A stretch of 64,000 nucleotides of DNA, taken from NCBI GenBank assembly GCA_018714965.1, contig DVML01000025.1:101990-165989 (forward strand), written 5' to 3'. Shown here piece after piece: positions 15,089 to 24,468 of the stretch; position 1 is the first letter of the stretch, and the number at the start of each line of letters is the position of its first letter. The stretch is from Fimihabitans intestinipullorum (GTDB lineage Bacteria > Bacillota_I > Bacilli_A > RF39 > UBA660). The translations under genes were made by a program, and so were the position numbers. The notes beneath the pieces were generated by a model, which saw only the letters and a program-made list of their open reading frames with translations, ran no database searches and was not told the origin of the DNA.

Positions 15089-16363
15089 ATGTTTATAGAT
15101 GAAGTGACAATGGATTTAATCGCTGGTCGCGGTGGAGATGGTTGCATGGCATTCAGACGAGAAAAATACGTCGAAATGGGTGGCCCTTTCGGTGGGAATG
15201 GCGGAAAGGGTGCAAGTATTATTTTCGAAGCCGATGAGGGATTAAATACACTGATCGATTTACGATATAAAAAATTAATAAAAGCTCCAAAAGGGGAGAA
15301 TGGTCAAGGGAAAAACTGTCATGGGAAGAATAGCCCTGACGTAATTGTAAAAGTTCCAATCGGTACTGTTGTGACAGATGTTGATACAAATTTAATTGTA
15401 GCTGATTTAACGAAGCATGGAGAAAGAGCAGTCGTTGCCCGTGGTGGACGTGGTGGAAGAGGAAATACAGCGTTTGCGACACGTCAAAATCCAGCTCCTA
15501 ATTTTGCTGAAAATGGAGAACCAGGAGAAGAAAAACAAGTAAAAGTAGAATTAAAGTTACTTGCTGATGTTGGACTTGTCGGATTACCAAGCGTTGGAAA
15601 ATCGACGATTATCTCAAAAATTTCTGCATCAAAACCAAAGATTGCAGCATATCATTTTACGACGTTGAGACCCAATTTGGGAGTTGTTCGTGCGAGTGAT
15701 GGAAGAAGCTTTGTCGTTGCCGATTTACCAGGGCTCATCAAGGGTGCTTCTTTAGGGGAAGGACTTGGAGATCGATTTTTAAAACATATCGAGAGGACGC
15801 GAGTGATTGCACACGTCATCGATATGAGTGGGTTTGAGGGAAGAGATCCGTACGATGATTATGTTACGATCAATGAAGAGTTAAAGAACTTTAATGAATC
15901 TCTTATAAAGAAACCACAAATTGTCGTAGCAAATAAGATGGATGCTCCGGAGGCGAAAGAACATTTGCAAGCATTTAAAAAGAAAGTTACGGATGTTCCT
16001 GTATATGAAATTTCTGCACTAGAAAATAAAGGATTGCAACAAGTTGTCGATGCACTTGCGGATAAATTAGATACGATTGCGAAAAAGCCTCTCTATGAAG
16101 AAGAACGTTTCGAAAGCCACGTTGTTTATAAATTTAAGAAAGAACAACCATTTACAGTGACAAATGAAAATGGAACTTGGGTGATTCGCGGAGATGAAGT
16201 AGAAAAATTATTCCGCATGTCTCGACTCAATACAGAAGAAGCGTTCTTACGTTTTTCAAATCAGTTAAAGAAACTTGGAATAGAGGATAAACTAAGAGAA
16301 CTTGGTGCTCAAGATGGAGATAACGTTCGAATTTTAGATTACGAGTTTGATTATCGTTTATAG
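15089..16363 (+). CDS. obgE: GTPase Obg/CgtA
   Basis: An essential GTPase for large-subunit maturation and stress control. The glycine-rich Obg fold is at the N-terminus (AGRGGDGCMAFRREKYVEMG), the G domain has G1 GLPSVGKST, G3 DLPGLI and G4 NKMD, and a C-terminal OCT domain (~345-424) ends the protein. At 424 residues the length is normal. A GGTGAT Shine-Dalgarno sequence precedes the ATG. Its placement behind rplU-prp-rpmA is conserved in Bacillota; spo0B, found between them in Bacillus, is absent. Confidence 0.98.
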   Translation: MFIDEVTMDLIAGRGGDGCMAFRREKYVEMGGPFGGNGGKGASIIFEADEGLNTLIDLRYKKLIKAPKGENGQGKNCHGKNSPDVIVKVPIGTVVTDVDTNLIVADLTKHGERAVVARGGRGGRGNTAFATRQNPAPNFAENGEPGEEKQVKVELKLLADVGLVGLPSVGKSTIISKISASKPKIAAYHFTTLRPNLGVVRASDGRSFVVADLPGLIKGASLGEGLGDRFLKHIERTRVIAHVIDMSGFEGRDPYDDYVTINEELKNFNESLIKKPQIVVANKMDAPEAKEHLQAFKKKVTDVPVYEISALENKGLQQVVDALADKLDTIAKKPLYEEERFESHVVYKFKKEQPFTVTNENGTWVIRGDEVEKLFRMSRLNTEEAFLRFSNQLKKLGIEDKLRELGAQDGDNVRILDYEFDYRL

Positions 16364-16388
16364 GGAAACAGAGATCTGTTTCTCTTTT
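16363..16388 (+). terminator. Terminator after obgE
   Basis: AGGGAAACAG pairs with CTGTTTCTCT over an AGAT loop and is followed by TTTTTG. Confidence 0.8.
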
Positions 16389-16418
16389 TGTGATATAATG
16401 GGAATGTAAGGTGATCAT

Positions 16419-17195
16419 ATGAATATAATGATAGGAATTATAGTTCCGCTGATTGGAACGATGCTTGGGGCAGGGATGGTTTTTTTCATGAAGCATACGC
16501 TCCCCGAGAAACTAGAAAAATCGTTACTAGGCTTTGCATCAGGTGTTATGATTGCAGCTTCTGTCTGGTCTTTGTTAGTGCCGGCAATTGAAATGGCAGA
16601 AGAACAAGGACAAACTCCATGGATAGCACCTTCGATTGGTTTTTTGCTAGGAATCGGATTTCTATTGTTATTAGATGTAATAATTCCCCATTTACATCTT
16701 CATAGCAATGAACCAGAAGGTGTAAGAGCACGATTAAAAAAGTCTACGATGTTGCTTCTCGCCGTTACTCTGCACAATATTCCGGAAGGAATGGCAGTAG
16801 GAGTTGTCTTCGCAGGCTTTGCAGATTCTAACACGGGAATTACACTTGCAGGTGCCTTCGCTCTTTCGATTGGAATTGCTATTCAAAATTTTCCAGAAGG
16901 TGCAATCATTTCCATGCCACTTCGAAGTGAAGGGTTCACTAAGAAAAAAGCGTTCTTGCATGGGGCACTATCGGGAGTGGTCGAACCGATTGGAGCAGCA
17001 ATTACGATTTTGTTGACGAGTCAAGTGCTTCCTATTTTACCTGTTTTATTATCGTTTGCGGCTGGAGCAATGATTTATGTGGTGGTAGAAGAATTGATTC
17101 CGGAATCTCATACAGGGGAACATTCTAATTTAGGTACGATTGGAGTGGCACTTGGTTTTGTATTGATGATGATTTTAGATATTGCATTAGGGTAG
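16419..17195 (+). CDS. ZIP-family metal transporter
   Basis: A membrane transporter of 258 residues with about eight hydrophobic segments. It carries the ZIP signature HNIPEGMAVGVVFAG (~residue 114) with its metal-binding His and Glu, and a second one, NFPEGAIISMP, in the next helix. A histidine-rich stretch (IIPHLHLHS, ~90) matches the cytosolic loop. ZIP proteins bring Zn or other divalent cations into the cytosol. A GGTGATC Shine-Dalgarno sequence precedes the ATG. It lies eight bases before the sirtuin gene and is probably co-transcribed with it. Confidence 0.93.
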   Translation: MNIMIGIIVPLIGTMLGAGMVFFMKHTLPEKLEKSLLGFASGVMIAASVWSLLVPAIEMAEEQGQTPWIAPSIGFLLGIGFLLLLDVIIPHLHLHSNEPEGVRARLKKSTMLLLAVTLHNIPEGMAVGVVFAGFADSNTGITLAGAFALSIGIAIQNFPEGAIISMPLRSEGFTKKKAFLHGALSGVVEPIGAAITILLTSQVLPILPVLLSFAAGAMIYVVVEELIPESHTGEHSNLGTIGVALGFVLMMILDIALG

Positions 17196-17203
17196 GTGAA
17201 AAA

Positions 17204-17914
17204 ATGGATACGTTGGAAGAAATGATACGAAAGAGTAATTATATTGTTTTCTTTGGAGGGGCTGGTGTATCTACGGAAAGCGGGATCCCAGATTTTCGTG
17301 GTGCGAAAGGATTGTATCAAAATCGTGAGTTTCCAGCAGAGATTATGCTTTCTCACACGTTTTACGAAGAACATCCAGAAGAGTTTCAAGAATTTTATTT
17401 AAAACACTTAGTGTATCCGAAGGCAGAGCCAAACTTAGCTCATCAAGCATTAGCACACTTAGAAAAAATTGGAAAGTTAAAAGCTGTGGTTACGCAAAAT
17501 ATCGATGGGTTACATCAGAAAGCCGGAAGTAAAAATGTCTTAGAACTCCATGGGAGTATTCATAGAAATACATGTCAAAGCTGCGGTAGGAAATATTCTT
17601 TAGAGGACATTTTAGAAAAACATCGCGATTTTAAATGTTCCTGCGGTGGTAGAATTAAACCAGATGTCGTCTTGTATGAAGAACCACTTGATAACGATGT
17701 GTTTGAAGCGGCAATACAAGCGATTTCACATTGTGATATGTTTATCATTGGTGGAACTTCTTTGGCTGTTTATCCGGCTGCAAATTTAGTTCATTATTTC
17801 AAAGGGAAACATTTGGTTTTGATCAATCAAACGGAAACTCCGTATGACCATTTGGCAGACTTAGTCATTCATGCTTCTATTGCAGATGTGCTTTCTAAAT
17901 GGGTTGAAAAGTAA
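17204..17914 (+). CDS. NAD-dependent protein deacetylase (sirtuin)
   Basis: A Sir2-family deacylase that uses NAD+ to remove acyl groups from lysines. Visible: GAGVSTESGIPDFRGAKGLY (NAD pocket, ~20-39), TQNIDGLHQKAG (~98), catalytic His in ELHGS, four zinc cysteines (CQSCGRKY... and CSCGG) and GTSLAVYPA. At 236 residues it is a typical bacterial CobB/SrtN-sized enzyme. It follows the ZIP transporter closely, and a terminator ends the unit. Confidence 0.95.
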   Translation: MDTLEEMIRKSNYIVFFGGAGVSTESGIPDFRGAKGLYQNREFPAEIMLSHTFYEEHPEEFQEFYLKHLVYPKAEPNLAHQALAHLEKIGKLKAVVTQNIDGLHQKAGSKNVLELHGSIHRNTCQSCGRKYSLEDILEKHRDFKCSCGGRIKPDVVLYEEPLDNDVFEAAIQAISHCDMFIIGGTSLAVYPAANLVHYFKGKHLVLINQTETPYDHLADLVIHASIADVLSKWVEK

Positions 17915-17941
17915 GGTTCAATTTAGGTTGAATCTTTTTTT
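17915..17941 (+). terminator. Terminator after the sirtuin gene
   Basis: GGTTCAA pairs with TTGAATC (one G-U pair) and is followed by TTTTTTT. Confidence 0.75.
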
Positions 17942-18167
17942 GTGGGGCGATTCCATAATTTCCCACATTCTTTTTAAATTTTTACCATAATTTTTCTTTA
18001 GAATGTAAGTATCGGAGGTGATAAAAAACAGTGAAAATAAAATAACATGACAGAAGCAACAATAAAATGAAAATATAAAAATACACTCCTAAACACGACA
18101 GAAGGGATGGTGATAATGAGTAGAAATGAAAATAGAATAGTGATATACTATTAAACGAGGTGTTATT
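17942..18167 (+). other. Leader region before the two-component system
   Basis: About 225 AT-rich bases without a long frame. Two Shine-Dalgarno-like sequences occur (CGGAGGTGAT near 18014 and AAGGGATGGTGAT near 18102); the second precedes a 12-codon frame (MSRNENRIVIYY, 18117-18155). It may be a leader peptide or a gene remnant. No clear riboswitch or terminator is seen. Confidence 0.4.
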
Positions 18168-18827
18168 ATGTATAAGATTTGCTTAGTAGAAGATGAAGAA
18201 AATTTAAATCAATTAATCAAATCCTATTTAACCCGCGCAGGCTATGAAGTGGTTAACTTCTTGAATGGAGAAGACGCGATGAATTATATAGGAAATGAAG
18301 TTCATTTATGGATTTTAGACATTATGTTGGGTGATCAAATTAGTGGATATGATATTATTAAAAAAATCAGGGAAGAGTCGAAAGATGTTCCAGTTATATT
18401 CACATCTGCACGTGATCAAGATCTAGATAAAATCATCGGTTTAGAGCTTGGAAGCGATGATTATGTAACCAAACCTTACTCTCCTAAAGAACTCGTGTTA
18501 CGTGTGAACAACATGATGAAGCGTGTTTACGATAATCATCCATCGGATAAAGTCACATATGAAGATTACGAAATTAATTTATCGAAACGAATGGTATATC
18601 AGCAGGGAAAAGAGATTAATTTAACAACGTTAGAGTTTGATTTATTACTTTTATTTATCAATCATAAAAATAAATCATTTAGTCGAGATGACATATTGAA
18701 AAATGTTTGGGGCGAAGATTATTTTGGAAGTGATCGTGTCGTAGATGATCTAGTCAGACGTTTACGAAAGAAAATGCCGAATCTTCACATTAATACTCTC
18801 TACGGATTTGGGTATCGACTTATATGA
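18168..18827 (+). CDS. OmpR/PhoB-family response regulator
   Basis: A 219-residue DNA-binding regulator. The receiver domain shows the acidic pair (VEDEE, ~8-11), phosphoacceptor Asp51 in WILDIML, a Thr in VIFTSARD and the conserved Lys102 in YVTKPYSP. The winged helix fills residues ~125-219 and ends with the usual YGFGYRL. Its stop overlaps the histidine kinase start by four bases (ATGA), so the two are cognate. The target genes are unknown. Confidence 0.95.
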   Translation: MYKICLVEDEENLNQLIKSYLTRAGYEVVNFLNGEDAMNYIGNEVHLWILDIMLGDQISGYDIIKKIREESKDVPVIFTSARDQDLDKIIGLELGSDDYVTKPYSPKELVLRVNNMMKRVYDNHPSDKVTYEDYEINLSKRMVYQQGKEINLTTLEFDLLLLFINHKNKSFSRDDILKNVWGEDYFGSDRVVDDLVRRLRKKMPNLHINTLYGFGYRLI

Positions 18828-20107
18828 GAGCTTCGAAACCTACAAAGAACCTAAAGCAAACATTGAGTCATCAATTGATTTCAATTGGGTTTATTATATG
18901 TATGATTATATTTATGTCGCTCGGTATTTTACTCCCACGTACTTTGATGCCGGTTTATGAAAACAACATTTATCAATATTTAAAACAACCTTTGGAATTG
19001 ATCGATTATGAGATCGATAGTAGCCAGGTTAATAGTACGGTTGCATACCTCTACGTAACGGGAGATAATGAGATTATTGCGAGTGACAATTTATCTAAAG
19101 TGATCTCTGCTAATCCAGAGCAAGTCTTAAGATTTATAGATAAAGATTACGGAAAATTTAAATTCTTAGGTGCTACATATTATTACAATACCTCATATAA
19201 TCAATATGTAACTAAGATTTCAATTACTGATGATAGTTATATTTTGCAAATGAAGAAAGATATCTTATATACGATATTTCCTATCATCTTAATTACAGTT
19301 CTTTTAATTGCCGCACTGTTGATCTTTTGGTCGAGACGACTAGTGTTAAAAATTGAGCATTTAAAGGAAAAAGTAGATAACTTATCAAATGATAATTATA
19401 AAGACGGATATCGTTATGGTGACGATGATGAATTGATGGCACTTTCTAACGCCATTGACAATATGCACTTAAAATTAAAAGAAGAAGAAGAATATAAAAA
19501 CCAAATGTACCAAAACATATCGCATGATTTTAAAACTCCTCTCACAGTCATAAAATCGTATATCGAAGCGATAGAAGATGGGGTACAAGCACCTGCCGAT
19601 GGGTTTGAAATCATTAAACAGCAGGTGGATAAATTAGAACTCAAAGTACACTCCTTACTATACTTGAATAAGTTAAACTATATCAAAGATTCAAAAAATT
19701 ATAAAGAAGAGCATATTGATATTGTGAAAGTGATTCGAAAATCAGTTGATAAGTTCAAAGTGATTGCACCACAGCTCTCTTGGAAAATAGAATTGAAAGA
19801 CAAGAACACAATCTATCGCGGAAGTGAGGATATGTGGGAAGCTGTGATTGACAATATGCTTCAAAATTTTATACGCTATGCAGAACACGAGGTTAAAATT
19901 ACGTTAAAGAAAAACACACTGCAACTATATAACGATGGTCCTAATATCGATCCAAATATTTTAAATGATATCTTTACCCCTTATAAAAAAGGTATCAATG
20001 GGCAATTCGGGTTAGGGTTGTCGATCGTCAAAAAAACTCTCGCCTTGTGTAATTATGAAATTAGCGTAAAGAACGAAAAGAAAGGTGTCAGTTTTATGAT
20101 TAAATAG
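18824..20107 (+). CDS. Sensor histidine kinase
   Basis: A 427-residue membrane kinase, partner of the preceding regulator. Two membrane segments (~18-40 and ~148-168) enclose an extracellular sensor of about 105 residues of unknown ligand. A HAMP-like linker follows, then the dimerisation helix with phosphorylated His234 in NISHDFKTPL, and an ATPase domain with N, G1 and GLGLSIVKK (G2) boxes. A terminator follows. Neighbours give no firm clue to the signal. Confidence 0.94.
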   Translation: MRASKPTKNLKQTLSHQLISIGFIICMIIFMSLGILLPRTLMPVYENNIYQYLKQPLELIDYEIDSSQVNSTVAYLYVTGDNEIIASDNLSKVISANPEQVLRFIDKDYGKFKFLGATYYYNTSYNQYVTKISITDDSYILQMKKDILYTIFPIILITVLLIAALLIFWSRRLVLKIEHLKEKVDNLSNDNYKDGYRYGDDDELMALSNAIDNMHLKLKEEEEYKNQMYQNISHDFKTPLTVIKSYIEAIEDGVQAPADGFEIIKQQVDKLELKVHSLLYLNKLNYIKDSKNYKEEHIDIVKVIRKSVDKFKVIAPQLSWKIELKDKNTIYRGSEDMWEAVIDNMLQNFIRYAEHEVKITLKKNTLQLYNDGPNIDPNILNDIFTPYKKGINGQFGLGLSIVKKTLALCNYEISVKNEKKGVSFMIK

Positions 20108-20142
20108 AAAAAAGGTCAGGTCTAAGGGTTTGACCTTTTTTT
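20108..20142 (+). terminator. Terminator after the sensor kinase
   Basis: AAAAAGGTCA pairs with TGACCTTTTT across a 12-base loop and is followed by further T. Confidence 0.8.
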
Positions 20143-20176
20143 CATGTCTTTATGATATAATAGTCATGGTGATCAT

Positions 20177-21322
20177 ATGGGAAAAATATTGGATTATGAA
20201 GAAATGTTGCAGCATTTAGATCAATTAGATCCGAAAGTTATTCGAAAAATGCAACCGATTGGGTATACAACATATGGCTATCCACTTCTGCACTATACTT
20301 ATGGTACTGGGAATGCCCATGTTATTTTAACGGCAGGAACCCATGCGACAGAATTGATTGGAAATTGTTTTTTAATTCATTTTATGGAGCAACTATCAAA
20401 TGGGACGATCGATTTAGATCCTTCGAAAGTGACGCTTCATTTCTTGCCAATTTTAAATCCAGAGGGAACGATTATTGTAACGAGTGCGATTCGTGCTTTG
20501 ATTCCGCGGAATACAAGCGAAGTAACAGAACAATTCTTAGCAACGACATATTATGGAAATTGTAAAATTGATGATACTGGAGATACATCGTTATGTTTGG
20601 ATATGTTTTCACGTGCTACATGGGATGCGATCGACGAAAAACACGCCAAGTTAAAAGCGCACTTGCAATGGTTAGATGATCGTTATCATTATCCCAAAGG
20701 AGTTATGATTGTGTGGAGTAGTAATGGAAACGGAGTAGATCTGAATTCAAATGTAACACCTACAAAATATTTGAAAGATACACTGGAGGGTAGGAAGATA
20801 TTTGGAGAAGGACATCGTCGTCTTTTATGTCTTACGGAGCCGGGTCCATATGGTTGTCCGACAAAGAATGAAGACTTTCAATTAGAGGAAGAAAATAGAG
20901 CGTTACTTCATTTTTACGATACTTGTATTCATTCTCATCACGTAGTTGGAAGCATTATATATCACGCTTGTGGTGGGCAAGTTATCTATTTGGATGATAT
21001 TGGTGTATCACCTTGGAAAGATCAACTAGAACCGGTGGAAATTGACTATAATCAGATGCTCGCAAAAGTATATGCAGATGAAACCAAATACCAAGTAAAA
21101 TCTAATACAAGCTATACGACGATGGATGCAAGAATTAAGTCTATGCTTTCAGGAACGCTTTTGGTAGAATTAACTCCGATGAGAGGAACACCTCTAGGAC
21201 AATTTGTAAATTCAGAGTTAGGACTGTATGATGAAACGATGGAGAAGAATACGAAAGCTGTCACTGAAACTGTAAAGAAAATGTATTTACATGCGCCAAG
21301 TCGATGTAAAAAAGATGTATAG
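20177..21322 (+). CDS. M14-family zinc carboxypeptidase-like protein
   Basis: A 381-residue protein with the M14 layout: zinc ligands His56 and Glu59 (AGTHATELIGN), substrate-binding NGNGVDLNSN (~183-192), a likely third ligand His263 (IIYHACGG) and catalytic Glu331 (LLVELTPMRG). In the canonical NxNGVDLNRN the Arg binds the substrate carboxylate; here it is Ser, so specificity may differ. No signal peptide is seen, which suggests a cytosolic role such as peptidoglycan-peptide recycling (gamma-D-Glu-diamino acid peptidases belong to this family). A GGTGAT Shine-Dalgarno sequence precedes the ATG. Confidence 0.82.
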   Translation: MGKILDYEEMLQHLDQLDPKVIRKMQPIGYTTYGYPLLHYTYGTGNAHVILTAGTHATELIGNCFLIHFMEQLSNGTIDLDPSKVTLHFLPILNPEGTIIVTSAIRALIPRNTSEVTEQFLATTYYGNCKIDDTGDTSLCLDMFSRATWDAIDEKHAKLKAHLQWLDDRYHYPKGVMIVWSSNGNGVDLNSNVTPTKYLKDTLEGRKIFGEGHRRLLCLTEPGPYGCPTKNEDFQLEEENRALLHFYDTCIHSHHVVGSIIYHACGGQVIYLDDIGVSPWKDQLEPVEIDYNQMLAKVYADETKYQVKSNTSYTTMDARIKSMLSGTLLVELTPMRGTPLGQFVNSELGLYDETMEKNTKAVTETVKKMYLHAPSRCKKDV

Positions 21323-21398
21323 AGACTACAAAAGTAATTGAGTCTCTTTTCATTTGGTTGAAAACTATGTATAATGAAATTAGATTGGAGGGGTGGCC

Positions 21399-22674
21399 GT
21401 GTTTTTTACGAAAATACCTAGTTTCAAAAAAGCAACAGAGAAGAAAAAAATCAAGATTGCGCAAAGGCCAAATTATGTTTATATCCCACTTGTCAATCAG
21501 GATGACGAGAATATCACACGTCTTGTAAAAAAGGGAGATTATATATATAAAGGACAGTCTGTCGGAAGAAGAAAAGGAAATTTACGCATTCCAATTCCTT
21601 CTAGCGTGAGTGGAACTGTGATAGGCTTTGAAGAACATACTTATCTGAATGGAAAAAAAGTAAAGTGTGTCGTGATTGAAAATGATTTTAAAGAAAAAAC
21701 AGAACGTCGGTTGGGTGTAAAAAAAGATTTAACCAAGTTTACCAAAGAGGAATTTATAGAACGTTTGCAAGAGATGGGAATCGTAGGAATGGGTGGTACT
21801 GGATTTCCAACGTATGTCAAATATAATACGAATAAAAAGATTCATACGTTGATTATCAACGCAGTAGAATGTGAACCATATATTACTGCTGATTTTGCCT
21901 TATTAAAAGAGCATGTAGAAGAAATTTTGGAAGCAATCGATGCCGTGATGGAGATATGTCACATCGACGAAACTTTGATTGCTGTTAAAAAAGGAAATAC
22001 AGAATTGATCGAATTATTGTCTAACTTTGTTGGAACCTATCTAAAAATCAAAATTGCTCCTGTTTCAAATGGATATCCATCTGGATGGGAGAAGGGGCTT
22101 GTATATCAACTCAAACGAGTTAGTTATCAGGTGACTTCTGTAGAACGTGGTATTATTGTAAGCAATGTTTCTACGATGTATGCGATTTATGAAGCATTGA
22201 AGTACCATGCACCACTTACAGAGAGGGTTGTTACCTTTACGGGAGAAATGTTGAAAGATCCACAAAACATCCAAGTAAAAATAGGAACGAAAGTAAGCGA
22301 TGTGATCGAAACGATCGGTGGATATCATAAAGGTGAAGATCTTTATTTTGTGGCTGGTGGGCCTATGATGGGAAAGTCTTTGCCAGATGATGATTTGGTT
22401 GTAAGTGCTAATTTAAATTGCGTGTTAGTCCTTCCAAAGCAAAAAGAGTTGGAAGCGACGACTTGTATTCGTTGTGGCAAATGTGTAGAACATTGTCCTG
22501 CAAAGTTGAGTCCGGTTCTCATTGCACGAGCGAAAGGAGATATTAAGAAATTACAGAAGCTACAAGCGGATCGTTGTATCGAATGTGGTTTATGTTCTTA
22601 CATTTGTCCTGCTCGTATCAACGTGAGAGAAAAAGTAGTCGAAGCAAAAAAAATGTTAGAAGAAAGTAGTGAGT
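21399..22674 (+). CDS. rnfC: RnfC-like ferredoxin:NAD+ oxidoreductase subunit
   Basis: The peripheral subunit of Rnf complexes that binds FMN/NADH and carries iron-sulfur clusters. Seen here: an N-terminal barrel, the nucleotide-binding GMGGTGFPTYVKYNT (~125), the AVECEPYITAD motif (~150), and two 4Fe-4S motifs near the end (CIRCGKCVEHCP and CIECGLCSYICP). GTG at 21399 is chosen because GGAGG at 21387-21391 is then seven bases away; the upstream GTG at 21393 is too close. Its stop codon ends at 22676 and abuts rnfD. No rnfG, E, A or B gene follows. Confidence 0.9.
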
Positions 22675-22677
22675 AAA

Positions 22678-24165
22678 ATGAAGAAATTTCATATCAATCG
22701 TAGCACTCATATTCATGCGGAACAATCGACAAGTCAACTTGTGCAACATTATTTGATTGCACTTTTACCTCTTGTCTTATTCGCATTTTTCAAAAATGGA
22801 GTATTCCCATACATCAAGGGACTTTCGGGTATATATGACTTGTTCTTACCTCTCTTGGTGATTGGAGTGAGTGTTCTAGGATCATTTTTATCAGAATTAG
22901 GATATTTATGGATCAGACAAAAAATAAAGAAAGAACCGTTTTCGTTCTCTCAGTTTTTAAAATATACTTACTTTTATTTGCCGGGAATTGTCTTGGCCTT
23001 ACTTCTACCGTTACATACACCTCTTTATTTAGTACTGCTTTCAAGTGTAGTTGCAACACTGGTTGGCAAGATGGCATTTGGTGGATTCGGAAAAAATACG
23101 TTTCATCCATCTTTGATTGGTTATGTTTTCATAACGATTCTTTTCGGAAGTATTATAGCATCTAATGGTGGAAGCTTTAGCTCATTAGAAGCGTCGAACG
23201 GATTTACACAAACGCCAATGGAAATGATGCTTGCAACTGATGGTATCGGAAACTATCAGGTGTTTGTAGCTCCGTTTACTCGCATGTTAAATTTTGTGAT
23301 TGGTATGGTACCAGGAGGTCTCGGAACGACGAGTGCAATTTTGTGTTTGTTAGGTTTTATCTACCTCGTGGTAAATAGGGCGATCAAGTGGAAAATCCCA
23401 TTGTTTTATATTGGTACAGTGTTTGTCATATCTTACATGATTGGGGCTTATCAAAGTCTTGGTTTATGGTATTCGTTTTATCAAGTGATGATAGGAGGCC
23501 TTATGTTTGGCGCAATTTATGTTGCAACAGACCCTGTCACATCACCAACTACACCGATTGGTCAAATTTTATATGGAATCACATTAGGTATTTTAACTGT
23601 CATTTTCCGGTTTTTATTTCCAATTGAATTAGGAGTTGCTTTAAGTATTTTACTTTTAAATGCGTTTGTCTTTGCTTTTGATATGATCGGAAGTAGGGCA
23701 AGATTCCAATTCAATGTAGCTATGTTGCCGTTTTGTATCGCATGGACATGTATCTTGTTATTAGGAGTATATATTGGAACGACATATCCAACTACACCTA
23801 TTCCAATAGTAGAAGAAGAAACAGTGCAACCGCCTACGGAAGAGGAAATTGTGCCGCAAGAGTATCAAATTGTGAGTGATCAAATCCAAGCTCCATATCA
23901 TATTTACGAAGTTTTAGATAGTACGAGTTCGGGAAATTATACGTTACAAATTTATACGTTAGATCATATGATCTCGTCTATTACACTGACGAGTCACACA
24001 GAGACAGAGGAGACATATCAGGCATTTATGAACAGTAATTATCTTGGCCAGATTATTGTCAACCAAGCACATCTAGATCAATTACAACCGATCCCAGATA
24101 TGGAACTATCCAGTGCAATCAAAGATACGGTACAACAGTTTTATCAAGCGTTACAACAAATATAA
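22678..24165 (+). CDS. rnfD: RnfD with a truncated RnfG-like C-terminal extension
   Basis: An integral membrane Rnf subunit: about ten hydrophobic segments up to residue ~375, a likely flavin-acceptor region (FTQTPMEMM, ~177) and ATDPVTSPTTPIGQILYG (~285), which is typical of RnfD/NqrB. Beyond the usual end, about 115 residues follow on the extracellular side: a Pro/Glu linker, then SGNYTLQIYTLDHMISSITL and TSHTETEETYQAFMNS, which resembles the part of RnfG holding HxETPG. The RnfG covalent FMN motif (SGAT) is absent. The GTG at 22669 is an alternative start. See findings. Confidence 0.85.
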   Translation: MKKFHINRSTHIHAEQSTSQLVQHYLIALLPLVLFAFFKNGVFPYIKGLSGIYDLFLPLLVIGVSVLGSFLSELGYLWIRQKIKKEPFSFSQFLKYTYFYLPGIVLALLLPLHTPLYLVLLSSVVATLVGKMAFGGFGKNTFHPSLIGYVFITILFGSIIASNGGSFSSLEASNGFTQTPMEMMLATDGIGNYQVFVAPFTRMLNFVIGMVPGGLGTTSAILCLLGFIYLVVNRAIKWKIPLFYIGTVFVISYMIGAYQSLGLWYSFYQVMIGGLMFGAIYVATDPVTSPTTPIGQILYGITLGILTVIFRFLFPIELGVALSILLLNAFVFAFDMIGSRARFQFNVAMLPFCIAWTCILLLGVYIGTTYPTTPIPIVEEETVQPPTEEEIVPQEYQIVSDQIQAPYHIYEVLDSTSSGNYTLQIYTLDHMISSITLTSHTETEETYQAFMNSNYLGQIIVNQAHLDQLQPIPDMELSSAIKDTVQQFYQALQQI

Positions 24166-24198
24166 AAAAAGTTGGACTTTTCCAACTTTTTCTTTTTT
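24165..24198. terminator. Bidirectional terminator between rnfD and rpmB
   Basis: AAAAAAAGTTGGA pairs with TCCAACTTTTTC around a short CTT loop; A- and T-tracts flank it. It serves both converging genes. Confidence 0.85.
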
Positions 24199-24199
24199 A

Positions 24200-24379
24200 T
24201 TAAGCATTTTTTGAAGCTTTGTTTAATGTTCTAAGCTCTCTAGCAGTCATTCTTACTGACTCTCCGTTATCTAATGTAACTTTTTGTAAGTTAGGTTTTT
24301 GCACACGTCTTGTTGCATTACATGCGTGTGATCTTCTATTTCCTGCTAATGGTTTTTTTGAAGTTATTTTCTTTGCCAT
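24200..24379 (-). CDS. rpmB: 50S ribosomal protein L28
   Basis: A 59-residue L28: MAKKITSKKPLAGNRRSHAC and NATRRVQKPNLQKVTL are clear L28 sequence, followed by SVRMTARELRTLNK, the family's C-terminal helix. The ATG at 24379 (minus) has AAGGAGG seven bases upstream. It lies on the strand opposite to rnf and has its own promoter, as commonly found for rpmB in Bacillota. Confidence 0.97.
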   Translation of the reverse strand: MAKKITSKKPLAGNRRSHACNATRRVQKPNLQKVTLDNGESVRMTARELRTLNKASKNA

Positions 24380-24433
24380 ACTATCCTCCTTATACTGATT
24401 CTCTTATTTTTGGTTTTTTCCCTATGCCTTACC

Positions 24434-24462
24434 ACTTTATCATAAATGACAGGGAAAGTCAA
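24434..24462 (-). promoter_or_regulatory. Promoter of rpmB
   Basis: On the minus strand TTGACT (24462-24457), 17 bases, TAAAGT (24439-24434). The leader to the ATG is about 50 bases and shows no strong fold. Confidence 0.6.
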
Positions 24463-24468
24463 TCTAAA

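Noticed and set aside
17942..18167. A gene before the two-component system
   Set aside because: Only a 12-codon frame with a binding site is present; not enough to call a gene.
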